64,000 nt of DNA from Flaviflagellibacter rhizophilus (GTDB lineage: Bacteria; Pseudomonadota; Alphaproteobacteria; Rhizobiales; Methylopilaceae), in the NCBI RefSeq assembly GCF_033898525.1, contig NZ_JAXAFJ010000004.1, positions 199,159 to 263,158 on the forward strand, written 5' to 3'. Under the pieces are notes generated by a model. It had not been told where the DNA came from. It saw only the letters and a program-made list of their open reading frames with translations, and made no database searches. Below are positions 1 to 8,029 of the stretch, piece by piece; position 1 is the stretch's first letter; the number at the start of each line of letters is the position of its first letter. A program made the translations under genes and the position numbers.

Positions 1-1
1 C

Positions 2-613
2 GATCCGCCGGACGTGGTGACGCTGGACGTGATGATGCCGAAGATCGACGGGTGGTCCCTGCTCGGTCTCATGAAATCCGATCCCGATCTGGCGTCCATC
101 CCCGTCATCATGCTGACGATAGTGGACGACCGGAACCTGGGGTTCTCCCTCGGCGCATCCGAATACATGACGAAGCCGATCGATCGCCGCCGCCTCGTCG
201 ACCTGATTCGGAAATTCGCGCCGGACAATGAAGGCGGCCTGGTCCTCGTGGTGGACGACGACGCCGACGTGCGAGCCTTGATGCGCAAGACCATTGAGGA
301 GTGCGGCGTCGAGGTGGCGGAGGCGCAGAACGGCGCGGAGGCGCTTGACTGGCTCGCCGCCAATCCCGCGCCATCCCTCGTTTTGCTCGACCTGATGATG
401 CCTGTGATGGACGGCATGGACTTCCTGCAGCGGGTGCGCGGCAGGACCGAACTGGCGGACCTGCCGGTGATCGTGCTGACGGCGAAGGACCTCACCGACG
501 AGGAACGGGCCTTCCTCGCGCGCAACACGCTGCTGATCCTGAGCAAGGCCGCCCAGCCCATCGCGACCCTGGGCTCAGCCTTGTCCGCCATCGCCCGCAC
601 GGGAGCACGCTGA
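2..613 (+). CDS. C-terminal part of a multi-receiver signalling protein (5' end outside window)
   Basis: The reading frame is open from the first bases, so this is the 3' end of a longer gene, probably a hybrid histidine kinase or multi-receiver protein. The visible part holds the end of one receiver domain, with the phospho-acceptor Asp in TLDVMMP and the Lys in MTKPID. A second receiver follows, with the acidic pocket VDDDADV and the acceptor Asp in LLDLMMP. The second receiver ends in ILSKAAQP, where the usual KP dipeptide is degenerate. The stop overlaps the next start as TGATG, so the locus is probably one transcript with the two receiver proteins downstream. What lies upstream is unknown. 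Confidence 0.85.
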   Translation, partial: DPPDVVTLDVMMPKIDGWSLLGLMKSDPDLASIPVIMLTIVDDRNLGFSLGASEYMTKPIDRRRLVDLIRKFAPDNEGGLVLVVDDDADVRALMRKTIEECGVEVAEAQNGAEALDWLAANPAPSLVLLDLMMPVMDGMDFLQRVRGRTELADLPVIVLTAKDLTDEERAFLARNTLLILSKAAQPIATLGSALSAIARTGAR

Positions 614-984
614 TGCCGAGGATCCTGCTGGTCGAAGACAATGAGATGAACCGGGACATGCTGTCGCGGCGCCTCATCCGCAACGGCTTCGATGTCGTGC
701 TGGCGGTGAACGGGCAGGAAGGCGTGGACCTCGCCAAATCCGCGAAGCCCGACCTCATCCTCATGGATATGAGCCTACCTGTCCTCGACGGCTGGGAGGC
801 CACGCGACGCGTGAAGGCCGATCCGGAGACCGCCGGCATCCCCGTGATCGCGCTGACCGCGCACGCGATGGAGCAGGACCGCGCGCAGGCGCTGGCCGCC
901 GGATGCGACGAGTTCGACACCAAGCCCGTCGAACTGCCGCGCCTCCTGGGCAAGATCACCGCTTTGCTGCCGTCCCTGGCCTGA
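613..984 (+). CDS. Single-domain response regulator (CheY/DivK-like)
   Basis: This 123-residue protein is a lone receiver domain. It has the acidic pair in LLVEDNEMNRD, the phospho-acceptor Asp in LILMDMSLP, the Thr in IALTAHA and the Lys in DTKPVE. It has no output domain, so it should act by protein contact or as a phosphate shuttle. The start overlaps the stop of the upstream multi-receiver gene (TGATG), and the next gene begins 12 bases downstream. This supports a phosphorelay operon. The EDN and MDMSLP motifs resemble DivK and hybrid-kinase receivers; the cognate kinase is presumably off the left edge. Confidence 0.9.
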   Translation: MPRILLVEDNEMNRDMLSRRLIRNGFDVVLAVNGQEGVDLAKSAKPDLILMDMSLPVLDGWEATRRVKADPETAGIPVIALTAHAMEQDRAQALAAGCDEFDTKPVELPRLLGKITALLPSLA

Positions 985-996
985 GCGGAGCGCACG

Positions 997-2163
997 GTGG
1001 CGATCAAAGATGCAGTCGTGCTCGTCGTGGACGACGTCGCCGACAACCGGGACATCCTGATCCGGCGGCTCCGGCGGCTGGGGATCGAGCAGATCGAGCA
1101 GGCGGAGAACGGGGTGGAGGCGCTGGACGCCATCGCGCGCCGGGGCTTCGATCTGGTGCTGCTGGACATCATGATGCCGGAGCTCGACGGCTTCGGGGTG
1201 CTGGAGGAACTGAAGCGGCAGGGCAGGTCCGACCTTCCGGTCGTGGTCATCTCGGCCCTCAACGAGATTGAGCCCGTGGTGCGCTGCCTCGAACTCGGTG
1301 CCGAGGATTTCGTCTTCAAGCCTTTCAACCCGGTTCTGCTGAAGGCGCGGGTGACAGCCACCATCGAAAAGAAGCAGCTTCGCGACCAGACCCGTGCCGA
1401 ACTGGAACGCAAGCGGATGGAGTTGAACGAAGCGCGCGACCTCCAGCTCGCCCTCGTGCCTGCTCCGTTTTGCGGCGAGTTGAGGGATGTGCCGCTTCGG
1501 GTCGACGTGCTGCTGGAGCCCGCCCGTGAAGTCGGCGGCGATCTGGTGGACTGGTTCGTCGTCGGCGAAGGGCGGGTGGTGCTGGTACTGGGAGATGTGT
1601 CGGACAAGGGCGCGGGTTCCGCCCTCGTCATGGCGCGAACGCACGCCCTTCTTCGCGGTCTCTCCACCCGTCCCGATGCCGATGCGCTGTTCGCAAGGCC
1701 CGAGCAGGCGGCAACATTGGTCAATGAGAGCCTCTCCGCCCGCAACGCCTCCAACATGTTCGTGACGTTCTTCCTCGGGAGCTTCGATCCCGCCGAGGGT
1801 GAGCTTGCTTATGTCTGCGCCGGGCATGTGCCACCCTTCCTGCGCGCGGCCGACGGGACCGTGGAGCGGCTGACCGCGCGCTGCGGCCTGCCATTGGGTG
1901 CGATGGAGGGAGCCCTGTACCGCTCCGAACGTGTCCCTCTCGCCCGTGGAACGCGCCTCCTCGTCGTCACCGACGGAATCACCGAGGCCGTCGATCGCGC
2001 GGACGTGCAGTTCGGCGAGGAGCCGGTTGCCTGCTTTCTGGCGGCCCTGGATGATGCGGCGGCCGACCCACTGGGCAACTTGGCCGATCTCGTCCGGGTG
2101 CATGAGGGAGAACAGCCCGCCTATGACGACGTGGCCGCGATCCTGCTGACCCTGCCTTCCTGA
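997..2163 (+). CDS. Receiver-PP2C serine phosphatase (RsbU/SpoIIE type)
   Basis: The 388-residue protein begins with GTG. Residues 1-125 form a receiver (VVDDVADN, acceptor Asp in LLDIMMP, KPFNP). A charged helix around 125-150 (RAELERKRMELNEARDLQ) is a probable coiled-coil linker. The rest is a PP2C/SpoIIE phosphatase domain with the metal-binding motifs GGDLVDWF and LGDVSDKG and a final YDDVAAILL. Proteins with this layout usually dephosphorylate an anti-sigma-factor antagonist in partner-switching general-stress control. No antagonist or anti-sigma gene is seen here, so the target is unknown. It is last in the three-gene signalling operon and converges on the Na/Pi transporter gene, 4 bases away. 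Confidence 0.9.
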   Translation: MAIKDAVVLVVDDVADNRDILIRRLRRLGIEQIEQAENGVEALDAIARRGFDLVLLDIMMPELDGFGVLEELKRQGRSDLPVVVISALNEIEPVVRCLELGAEDFVFKPFNPVLLKARVTATIEKKQLRDQTRAELERKRMELNEARDLQLALVPAPFCGELRDVPLRVDVLLEPAREVGGDLVDWFVVGEGRVVLVLGDVSDKGAGSALVMARTHALLRGLSTRPDADALFARPEQAATLVNESLSARNASNMFVTFFLGSFDPAEGELAYVCAGHVPPFLRAADGTVERLTARCGLPLGAMEGALYRSERVPLARGTRLLVVTDGITEAVDRADVQFGEEPVACFLAALDDAAADPLGNLADLVRVHEGEQPAYDDVAAILLTLPS

Positions 2164-2167
2164 AAAG

Positions 2168-3802
2168 CTAGGCCGTCACGGCCGGGCTTTCCACTTCCAG
2201 ATCGGCGCCCGGCGCTTGCTGCACCTGAAACGCCAGGCGCCGGAGGAGCCAAACTGCGCGCTCGAACAGCGCCGAAGCGCGGAACACGGCGTCGTGCAGG
2301 TCATAGGCAAGCCCCGCATCCTGCGCCACCGCCCGGCTGCGCAGCGCCTGCATCATCTCACCCCGGTCACGGGTCAGGTCGAGCAGCATGGCGATGTCGT
2401 CCGTGTCACGGGAGCGGGTGGCTTCCTCCATCTGCCACAGCAAGGTGTGCAGCGCTTCGGCAAGCCCGCTGATCAGGGGCGGAGCATCCATCCGGCCCTG
2501 CACGCTTTCCAGCGTGGTCGCGAACTCATCGACCGTTTCGCGCAATCCAGTCAGCAGCACGTTGCGGGCATTGAGGCCGACGGCGTGGTCCAGCGTCTCG
2601 CGCTCAAGTCCGGCTTCCATCAGCGCCTTCAGGAATTCCGCGATCTCGCGTTCGAGATGCTCGCTCGAACCCGACAAAACGGGTCGTGGCACGTCGCCGG
2701 TCCCGCCCCCGTCGATGACGCCTTCCAGCATGGCCGGAAACCGCGCGATGAGCCGCTCCTGCTCGCGCTCGGCAAGGTCGAGCGCCGTCGGCGCATCCTG
2801 CTGGGCCTGCTCGTTGATGAAGGCGGGACGCGACAGGTCCTCGCTTGCACTGGGAGGCGAGAAGCGGGCGATCAGGCCCAGCAGGATGCCGGTGAACGGC
2901 GTCAGGGCCAGTGCCGTGCAGAGCTGCAGCATCAGGAACAGCCAGCCGACCTTTCGCGACGGATCGGCGGCAAGGAGATCGCACAGGGCCAGGACGAGCG
3001 GCACATCCATGGCGTGTTCGATGACGTAGAGCAGCAGGAACAGCATCGTGCCCAGGCACTTGAACAGCGCCTGGAACAGGACGAGCTGCCGGGGGCTGCC
3101 GGAGAAGCTGCGCGCAAGCAGCAGCACCGACAGCCCCGAGCCGAGCGACGCGCCATAGACGATCATGACCGTCTGGTCATAGGTGATGAGCTGCGCGGCC
3201 GCGAAGGTGATCGCGAGGATCGACACCGTCGAGGAGGATTGCGCGACGAGCGTCACCAGCACGCCGAGCGCGAGAGGCGGGATCAGCGCACCATTGGCAA
3301 GCGACAGCACATCGCGCACTGCGGCGACATCGCGCATGGGCGCCGCGCCGGCTTTCACGATGGTGAGGCCGAGGAACAGCAGGCCGAGCCCGACCAGCGC
3401 GTTGAGCGCGGGCCGCCATTTGCCGCCCTTGTCCCAGCCGAAATAACCGGCAAACCCGGTCAGGCCCAGCAGCCAGAGCGCCGCCACCCTCATATCGATC
3501 GCGGCAAGCAGGACGAGCCCCGAGGTGCCGACATTCGACCATGCGACGACCGGCACGGCGCGCCGCATGGTCAGCAGGCCGGAGCCCAGCATGCTGGTGG
3601 CGATGACGGTGACGGCATTGGTGCTTTGCGTCAGCGCGCCCAGCAGCACGCCCAGGAGGACGGGTGCAAGCGGCCGTGCTGTCAGCCGGTTGATGGCGTT
3701 CCGCGCCCGCCGCCCCGCAAGCTGCTGGAGATTGCTGCTGACCGCCTTGATGCCGATGAAGAAGAGCCCGAGCCCGCCCAGGATGGATGTCAGTATGTCC
3801 AT
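2168..3802 (-). CDS. Na/Pi cotransporter family protein with PhoU-like C-terminus
   Basis: This is a 544-residue inner-membrane protein. The first 330 residues carry the two inverted PF02690-type repeats, marked by ALTQSTNAVTV and LVAQSSSTVSI (the QST/QSS signatures of NptA/YjbB transporters), and several hydrophobic helices. The last 200 residues are hydrophilic and helical, as in the PhoU-like domain of this family. It probably moves phosphate with sodium; YjbB-type members export phosphate. It is a single gene, convergent with the signalling operon. No Pho box was recognised. Confidence 0.88.
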   Translation of the reverse strand: MDILTSILGGLGLFFIGIKAVSSNLQQLAGRRARNAINRLTARPLAPVLLGVLLGALTQSTNAVTVIATSMLGSGLLTMRRAVPVVAWSNVGTSGLVLLAAIDMRVAALWLLGLTGFAGYFGWDKGGKWRPALNALVGLGLLFLGLTIVKAGAAPMRDVAAVRDVLSLANGALIPPLALGVLVTLVAQSSSTVSILAITFAAAQLITYDQTVMIVYGASLGSGLSVLLLARSFSGSPRQLVLFQALFKCLGTMLFLLLYVIEHAMDVPLVLALCDLLAADPSRKVGWLFLMLQLCTALALTPFTGILLGLIARFSPPSASEDLSRPAFINEQAQQDAPTALDLAEREQERLIARFPAMLEGVIDGGGTGDVPRPVLSGSSEHLEREIAEFLKALMEAGLERETLDHAVGLNARNVLLTGLRETVDEFATTLESVQGRMDAPPLISGLAEALHTLLWQMEEATRSRDTDDIAMLLDLTRDRGEMMQALRSRAVAQDAGLAYDLHDAVFRASALFERAVWLLRRLAFQVQQAPGADLEVESPAVTA

Positions 3803-4122
3803 GTTACCTGTCGAGCTGCGGCTCTCGAGAAAGGAAGCAGCACGTTAGCGCGACGGCATGATGACAGCCGCCTGCCCTTAACGCGCGAGACCGGCCCGGC
3901 CCCTATGCTCCTCACCAGATCGGACCGCTGCCGCGACGGTACCGGCGGTCCTCGGCGCGCCTCATCAACAGAATGCACTGGTGATCGAATGCACTCGCTT
4001 CAATCTCTCTGCTCCTATTTGCGGCAGAGAATTCAGGCGGCCGGCTGAAACGAAGCGTTATTCGCTTCCCGCACGATTTGGCACGAGACTTGAAGGAGCC
4101 ACCCCAAGCGGGGAGTGCACGC
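3803..4122. other. Intergenic region between Na/Pi transporter and ABC operon; 9-bp direct repeat
   Basis: These 320 bases separate divergent genes and hold no convincing ORF. Besides the palindrome listed separately, GAATGCACT occurs twice at 3971-3979 and 3987-3995, a spacing of 16 bases that could suit a regulator binding direct repeats. This may be chance. Promoters for both flanking transcripts should lie here, but no confident -35/-10 pair was identified. Confidence 0.4.
4048..4067. promoter_or_regulatory. Candidate operator, member 1 of a five-site palindrome family
   Basis: The inverted repeat is AAACGAA-N6-TTCGCTT, with the longer arms GAAGCG and CGCTTC around TTATT. It lies about 55 bases upstream of the preferred GTG start of the ABC/GMC operon. 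It matches four other sites in this window, each in front of a catabolic operon, with the core CGAA-N6-TTCG (core degenerate at 14987). The site is seen directly; binding by the MarR-type regulator encoded near 25 kb is inferred. Confidence 0.6.
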
Positions 4123-5223
4123 GTGGCGTCTTTGTCGTTTGTCTCTGTCTCGAAGCAGTACGGGCCGACCAGTGCTGTCGAGACGCTTGATCTCTCCTGC
4201 GCCGAGGGCGAGATGCTGGCCCTTTTGGGTCCTTCCGGCTGCGGCAAGAGCACGACGCTGAAGATGGCTGCCGGCATCGAGACGGTGTCAGCCGGCGAGA
4301 TCTACTTCGGTCAACGCCCGGTATCCCGGCTTTCGCCTGGCGAGCGCAACATCGCCATGGTGTTCGAGGATTACGGCCTATACCCGCAGATGACGGTTTG
4401 GGAGAATGTAGCGTTCCCGCTGAAGGTCCGCGGCCAGGCCGGTCAGCCGGCTTCCGAGCGCGTGGGCGAGGTGCTGCAGCTCCTCGGCTTGCGGGGCATG
4501 GCGGACCAGAACGTGCGCGGGCTCTCGGGCGGCGCCATGCAGCGCGTTGCCATCGGCCGCGCCCTGGTGCGCGATCCGGAGGTGATCCTCTTCGACGAGC
4601 CGCTCTCCCATCTCGATGCCGACCAGAAGGTGCAGCTCCGGGCCGAGATCAAGCGCCTCCAGAAGCTGCGCCGCGTGACGTCAATCCTCGTCACGCATGA
4701 CCAGACCGAAGCCATCGCCATGGCCGATCGCATCGCGGTGATGAACCATGGCGTGCTGCAGCAGGTGGGGGCGCCGCAAGAGCTCTACGAGCACCCCATC
4801 AACCTCTTCGTGGCCAACTTCATCGGCGAGCCGCCCATGAACCTTGTTCCCGCCGTGTCCGAGGGTCATGGCGTGCTGGCGGGCCGCAGCTGGTCGGCAA
4901 TGCTGGAACGCGACCGTGCGGACAAGCTCGCCCGCGCATCGGGCGGCGAAATCGTCGCCGGCGTCAGGCCCGAGCATATCGGGCTGCATGCCGAGGGCAC
5001 CTCCGGCACCTTTGCAGGCGTCGTCTCCTACCGCGAACCGCGCGGAGACGCCGATGTGCTGACGGTGCGGCTGAGCGGCGCCGAAGGCGGCCAAAGCTTT
5101 GTCACCGAGATCGCCGGCCCGTCGCACTGGCGGGCGGGAGATCCGGTGGGCGTGGAGATCCCGCCTGACCGCGTCCTGGTCTTCGATGCCGCGAGCGGGC
5201 TCAACCTCGAGGCGCAGCCATGA
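4123..5223 (+). CDS. ABC importer ATPase 1 (UgpC/GlpS-like) with divergent Q-loop and signature
   Basis: This is an ATPase subunit of a carbohydrate/polyol-type (CUT1) importer. It has Walker A GPSGCGKST, Walker B ILFDEPLSHLDA, an intact H-loop VTHDQ and a C-terminal TOBE-like region. Two core positions differ from the norm: the Q-loop reads MVFEDYG (Glu for Gln) and the signature is LSGGA instead of LSGGQ. I chose GTG at 4123 because GGGGAG lies 7 bases upstream and homologous sequence starts there; an upstream in-frame TTG at 4078 is possible. It overlaps ATPase 2 by 4 bases (ATGA). Two-ATPase CUT1 systems such as rhizobial GlpSTPQV are known, but the substrate here is not assignable. Confidence 0.9.
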   Translation: MASLSFVSVSKQYGPTSAVETLDLSCAEGEMLALLGPSGCGKSTTLKMAAGIETVSAGEIYFGQRPVSRLSPGERNIAMVFEDYGLYPQMTVWENVAFPLKVRGQAGQPASERVGEVLQLLGLRGMADQNVRGLSGGAMQRVAIGRALVRDPEVILFDEPLSHLDADQKVQLRAEIKRLQKLRRVTSILVTHDQTEAIAMADRIAVMNHGVLQQVGAPQELYEHPINLFVANFIGEPPMNLVPAVSEGHGVLAGRSWSAMLERDRADKLARASGGEIVAGVRPEHIGLHAEGTSGTFAGVVSYREPRGDADVLTVRLSGAEGGQSFVTEIAGPSHWRAGDPVGVEIPPDRVLVFDAASGLNLEAQP

Positions 5224-6503
5224 ACGCGCCCTTCAACGCGGCGGCCGTGACGGCCGGAGCGTCGCGCCACGGGCTGTCGATCCGCGGCATATCAAAGACC
5301 TTCCAGCACAAGGTGCTTTCGGACGTCGGGCTAGACGTCGCGCCCGGCGAGATCCTCGCGCTGACGGGGCCCTCCGGAGCCGGTAAGACCACGCTTTGCC
5401 GCATTCTGGCAGGCCTTGAGCACCCCGAAGACGGCACCGTACTGCTCGGCGGGAAGGACATGGCCGGCGTGCCGGCGGGCAGCCGCCGCGTGGCGCTGAT
5501 GTTCGAGTCCTACGCGCTCTACCCTCACCTCACCGTGCGGCAGAACGCGCTCTCGCCGCTCATGGCCCCCAATGGACGGCAGGGCACGAACCCGCAATCG
5601 GTCGCGGCCGTCGTGGACGAGGTCCTGAAGCTCCTTGAGATCCACCACCTCGGCGAACGGCTTCCCGGCGCATTGTCCGGCGGGCAGAAGCAGCGGGTGG
5701 GCCTTGCCCGGGCATTGGTACAGTCGCCCGGGCTTCTGCTGCTCGACGAGCCGATCTCGCACCTGGACGCCAAGCTCCGCCACAAGCTGCGCGGGGAAAT
5801 CCGCCGAAGGCTGTCCGGCGGTGCCTCCCCGACGATCTGGTCTACCCCCGATGGCATGGAGGCGCTGTCCGTCGGCGACCGCATCGCCGTCATCGATGGC
5901 GGCGTGATCCAACAGGTCGGCACGCCCGAAGACCTCTGGGAACGCCCGGCGAACATACAGGTGGCCCGGCTTCTCGGCGATCCGCCGATGAACCTGATCC
6001 CCGGCACCATCGAACAATCCGGCGACGCCGTCTTCTTCGTCCGCCGCCAGCTCCGGATTCCGCTGGAAGGCCCCGCCGCGCAGGCTGCGACACGGGCCAG
6101 CGGCCGGGGCATCGTTCTAGGGGTGAGGCCGGATGCGCTGGGGCTTGCCCAAGGCACGGCGACGGGCTCCGAAATCTATTCCAACGAGCCTTTCGGCAAG
6201 CACGCCATCGTCACCGTGGNCCGGGGCATCGTTCTAGGGGTGAGGCCGGATGCGCTGGGGCTTGCCCAAGGCACGGCGACGGGCTCCGAAATCTATTCCA
6301 ACGAGCCTTTCGGCAAGCACGCCATCGTCACCGTGGACATCGGAAATCACCTCATCAAGGTGAAGACCAGCATGGCTGCGGCGGCGGAAGCGGGCGGCGG
6401 AATAGGCGCCGGCATCGGCCGGACGATCGCGCCCACCTTTCCGGGCCAGGCGATCACCATTTTCGACGAAGAGACGGGCCAGGCGCTGCCTGCCCCGCTC
6501 TAG
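5220..6503 (+). CDS. ABC importer ATPase 2, H-loop His replaced by Pro; contains an assembly duplication
   Basis: This is the second ATPase of the importer. It has Walker A GPSGAGKTT, a canonical signature LSGGQKQR and Walker B LLLLDEPISHLDA. The Q-loop reads MFESYAL (Glu for Gln), and the H-loop region reads WSTPDGMEA, so the switch His is Pro. The frame is 427 codons only because a 117-base unit (39 codons, including one N) is repeated around 6220; the true protein is probably about 388 residues. The duplicated part is in the C-terminal regulatory/TOBE domain (RGIVLGVRPDALGL). The start overlaps ATPase 1. With ATPase 1 it should form a heterodimer with one canonical and one degenerate ATP site. 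Confidence 0.85.
   Translation: MNAPFNAAAVTAGASRHGLSIRGISKTFQHKVLSDVGLDVAPGEILALTGPSGAGKTTLCRILAGLEHPEDGTVLLGGKDMAGVPAGSRRVALMFESYALYPHLTVRQNALSPLMAPNGRQGTNPQSVAAVVDEVLKLLEIHHLGERLPGALSGGQKQRVGLARALVQSPGLLLLDEPISHLDAKLRHKLRGEIRRRLSGGASPTIWSTPDGMEALSVGDRIAVIDGGVIQQVGTPEDLWERPANIQVARLLGDPPMNLIPGTIEQSGDAVFFVRRQLRIPLEGPAAQAATRASGRGIVLGVRPDALGLAQGTATGSEIYSNEPFGKHAIVTVXRGIVLGVRPDALGLAQGTATGSEIYSNEPFGKHAIVTVDIGNHLIKVKTSMAAAAEAGGGIGAGIGRTIAPTFPGQAITIFDEETGQALPAPL
6104..6336. repeat. Perfect 116-bp tandem repeat around a single N (contig join artefact)
   Basis: Bases 6104-6219 and 6221-6336 are identical over 116 bases and are separated by one N at 6220. The period of 117 keeps the ATPase frame open. 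A lone N between exact copies is what results when two contigs with overlapping ends are joined without merging. The biological sequence most likely has one copy. All coordinates to the right would then shift by 117. Confidence 0.93.
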
Positions 6504-6537
6504 GCGGACATCCAGACACTTCAGGGGGTACAGGGCG

Positions 6538-7947
6538 ATGAAGAGCAGGTTCTTGTCTTTGGCTGCGGGCTTGGCGGCCTCTGCGGCTCTGATCCCCGGG
6601 TCCCTCGTGGCGCCGGCGGTCCATGCGGAGGACAGCTTCTACAAGAAGGCGGCGCAGCCCTACACCGGCACCACGATCCGAGTTCTGGACGAGATCACGC
6701 CGCTCCAGGAGACGCTGGCCAAGATCGTGCCCGAGTTCGAGAAGGAAACGGGCATCAAGGTCGAGTACGAACTGCTCAACCACTTCGAGGTCATCAACAA
6801 GGGCCAAGCCGACATGCTGTCGGGCCGTGGCTTCTACGATGCCGTGATGCTGCACAATTTCCAGCTTGGCCCAATGCTCTCGGCCGAGGCCATCCTGCCC
6901 ATCGACAAGCTGGTGGCGGATCCCAAGCTCTCCAATCCGGACCTGAACACCGCCGACTTCATCCAGCAGCCCTACAAGACGGCGGCCTTCACGAACGGCA
7001 AGCAGTACTCGTTCATCAACTGGAACTACAATCAGGTCTACTGGACGCGCGCGGACCTCATCGGCAATGAGGCGGAGAAGACCGCGTTCAAGGCCAAGTA
7101 CGGCTACGATCTCGCGCCCGCCAAGACCATCGAGCAGATGCGCGACATCGCCGAGTTCTTCACGCGGAAGAAGGGCGAGAAGCTCGCCGGCGAAACGTTG
7201 CAGAGCGATTTCTACGGCATCGTGCTCGAGGGCATCAAGGGCGGCTCGACCTTCCCCGCGCTCTGGAACAACTTCATGAAGAACTATGGCGGCGACATCA
7301 TCGACGCCAAGGGCAAACCCATCTTCGACAGCCCCGAGAACGTGGCGGCGCTCAAGATGTGGGCGGAACTGTGGAAGTTCGCGCCTCCCGGCATCGCGGA
7401 ATACTCGCTGGTCGACGTCCCCACCGTGATGGGCAACGGCATCGCCGCGCAGTCCATCGCCTGGTCGGACTTCGTTCTGGGCATCGACAAGCCCGGCGTG
7501 TCGCCGCTCGCCGGCAAGTTCGTCTATGGGCCGGTGCCGGCAAAGGCCGGCCGCGAAGGCCAGCGCCATGCGGAGGCGGAACCCTCCGTCACGGTCATCA
7601 CTGAGGCGAGCCGTAACCCGGAGGCCACCTTCATCTTCCTGCAATGGCTGACCGACCGGAAGCAGCAGGACAAGCTGATCGAGATGGGCAAGGGCGGCGT
7701 GCCGATCCGCGAAAGCGCGTGGGCGCTCGATGCCATCAAGAGCAATCCCAATCCGTCGCTCTTCGCGGCCATGCAGTCCACCCTCGAAGTGGCCACCGCC
7801 AAGCCGAAGATGCCGAAGTTCTACGAGCTCTACGACGCCCTCAGCGGCGTGGCGCAGGAGGTCGGCCTTGGCCGCATCTCGCCGGAGGACGGGGCCAGGA
7901 AGGGCCAGGCTGAAATGCTGAAGATCTGTGAGGAATGCCTGCTCTGA
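6538..7947 (+). CDS. ABC importer periplasmic solute-binding protein (family 1)
   Basis: The 469-residue protein starts with a Sec signal peptide: a KSR n-region, a hydrophobic stretch rich in Ala/Leu, and a likely cut after VHA near residue 31. The mature part has the family-1 extracellular solute-binding architecture (IRVLDEITPLQETLAKIVPEFEKE near the N-terminus). It lies 34 bases after ATPase 2 and before two permeases, so it supplies substrate specificity to this importer. Size and gene order fit sugar, polyol or phospho-polyol binders. The ligand cannot be named. A GC-rich palindrome follows the stop, as is common after highly expressed binding-protein genes. Confidence 0.9.
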   Translation: MKSRFLSLAAGLAASAALIPGSLVAPAVHAEDSFYKKAAQPYTGTTIRVLDEITPLQETLAKIVPEFEKETGIKVEYELLNHFEVINKGQADMLSGRGFYDAVMLHNFQLGPMLSAEAILPIDKLVADPKLSNPDLNTADFIQQPYKTAAFTNGKQYSFINWNYNQVYWTRADLIGNEAEKTAFKAKYGYDLAPAKTIEQMRDIAEFFTRKKGEKLAGETLQSDFYGIVLEGIKGGSTFPALWNNFMKNYGGDIIDAKGKPIFDSPENVAALKMWAELWKFAPPGIAEYSLVDVPTVMGNGIAAQSIAWSDFVLGIDKPGVSPLAGKFVYGPVPAKAGREGQRHAEAEPSVTVITEASRNPEATFIFLQWLTDRKQQDKLIEMGKGGVPIRESAWALDAIKSNPNPSLFAAMQSTLEVATAKPKMPKFYELYDALSGVAQEVGLGRISPEDGARKGQAEMLKICEECLL

Positions 7948-7982
7948 CGCGGCATTACACAAGGGTCAACGGTGATATCGGG

Positions 7983-7996
7983 GGCGGCGCGCCGCC
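7983..7996. other. GC-rich palindrome between binding protein and permease genes
   Basis: GGCGGCGCGCCGCC is a perfect 14-base palindrome 35 bases after the binding-protein stop. Such stem-loops commonly protect the binding-protein mRNA or lower permease expression within ABC operons. No T-run follows, so it is not a strong terminator. Confidence 0.5.
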
Positions 7997-8029
7997 TCCG
8001 GCACCATGCAAACAACTTCAGAGGCCGAG

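Noticed and set aside
2216..4048. 610-codon plus-strand frame opposite the Na/Pi transporter
   Set aside because: It is rich in Gln, His and Arg, typical of an antisense frame in GC-rich DNA, while the minus-strand protein has clear family motifs.
5220..6503. Internal 39-residue protein repeat as a real domain duplication
   Set aside because: The copies are identical at DNA level and separated by a single N, which points to an unmerged contig overlap.
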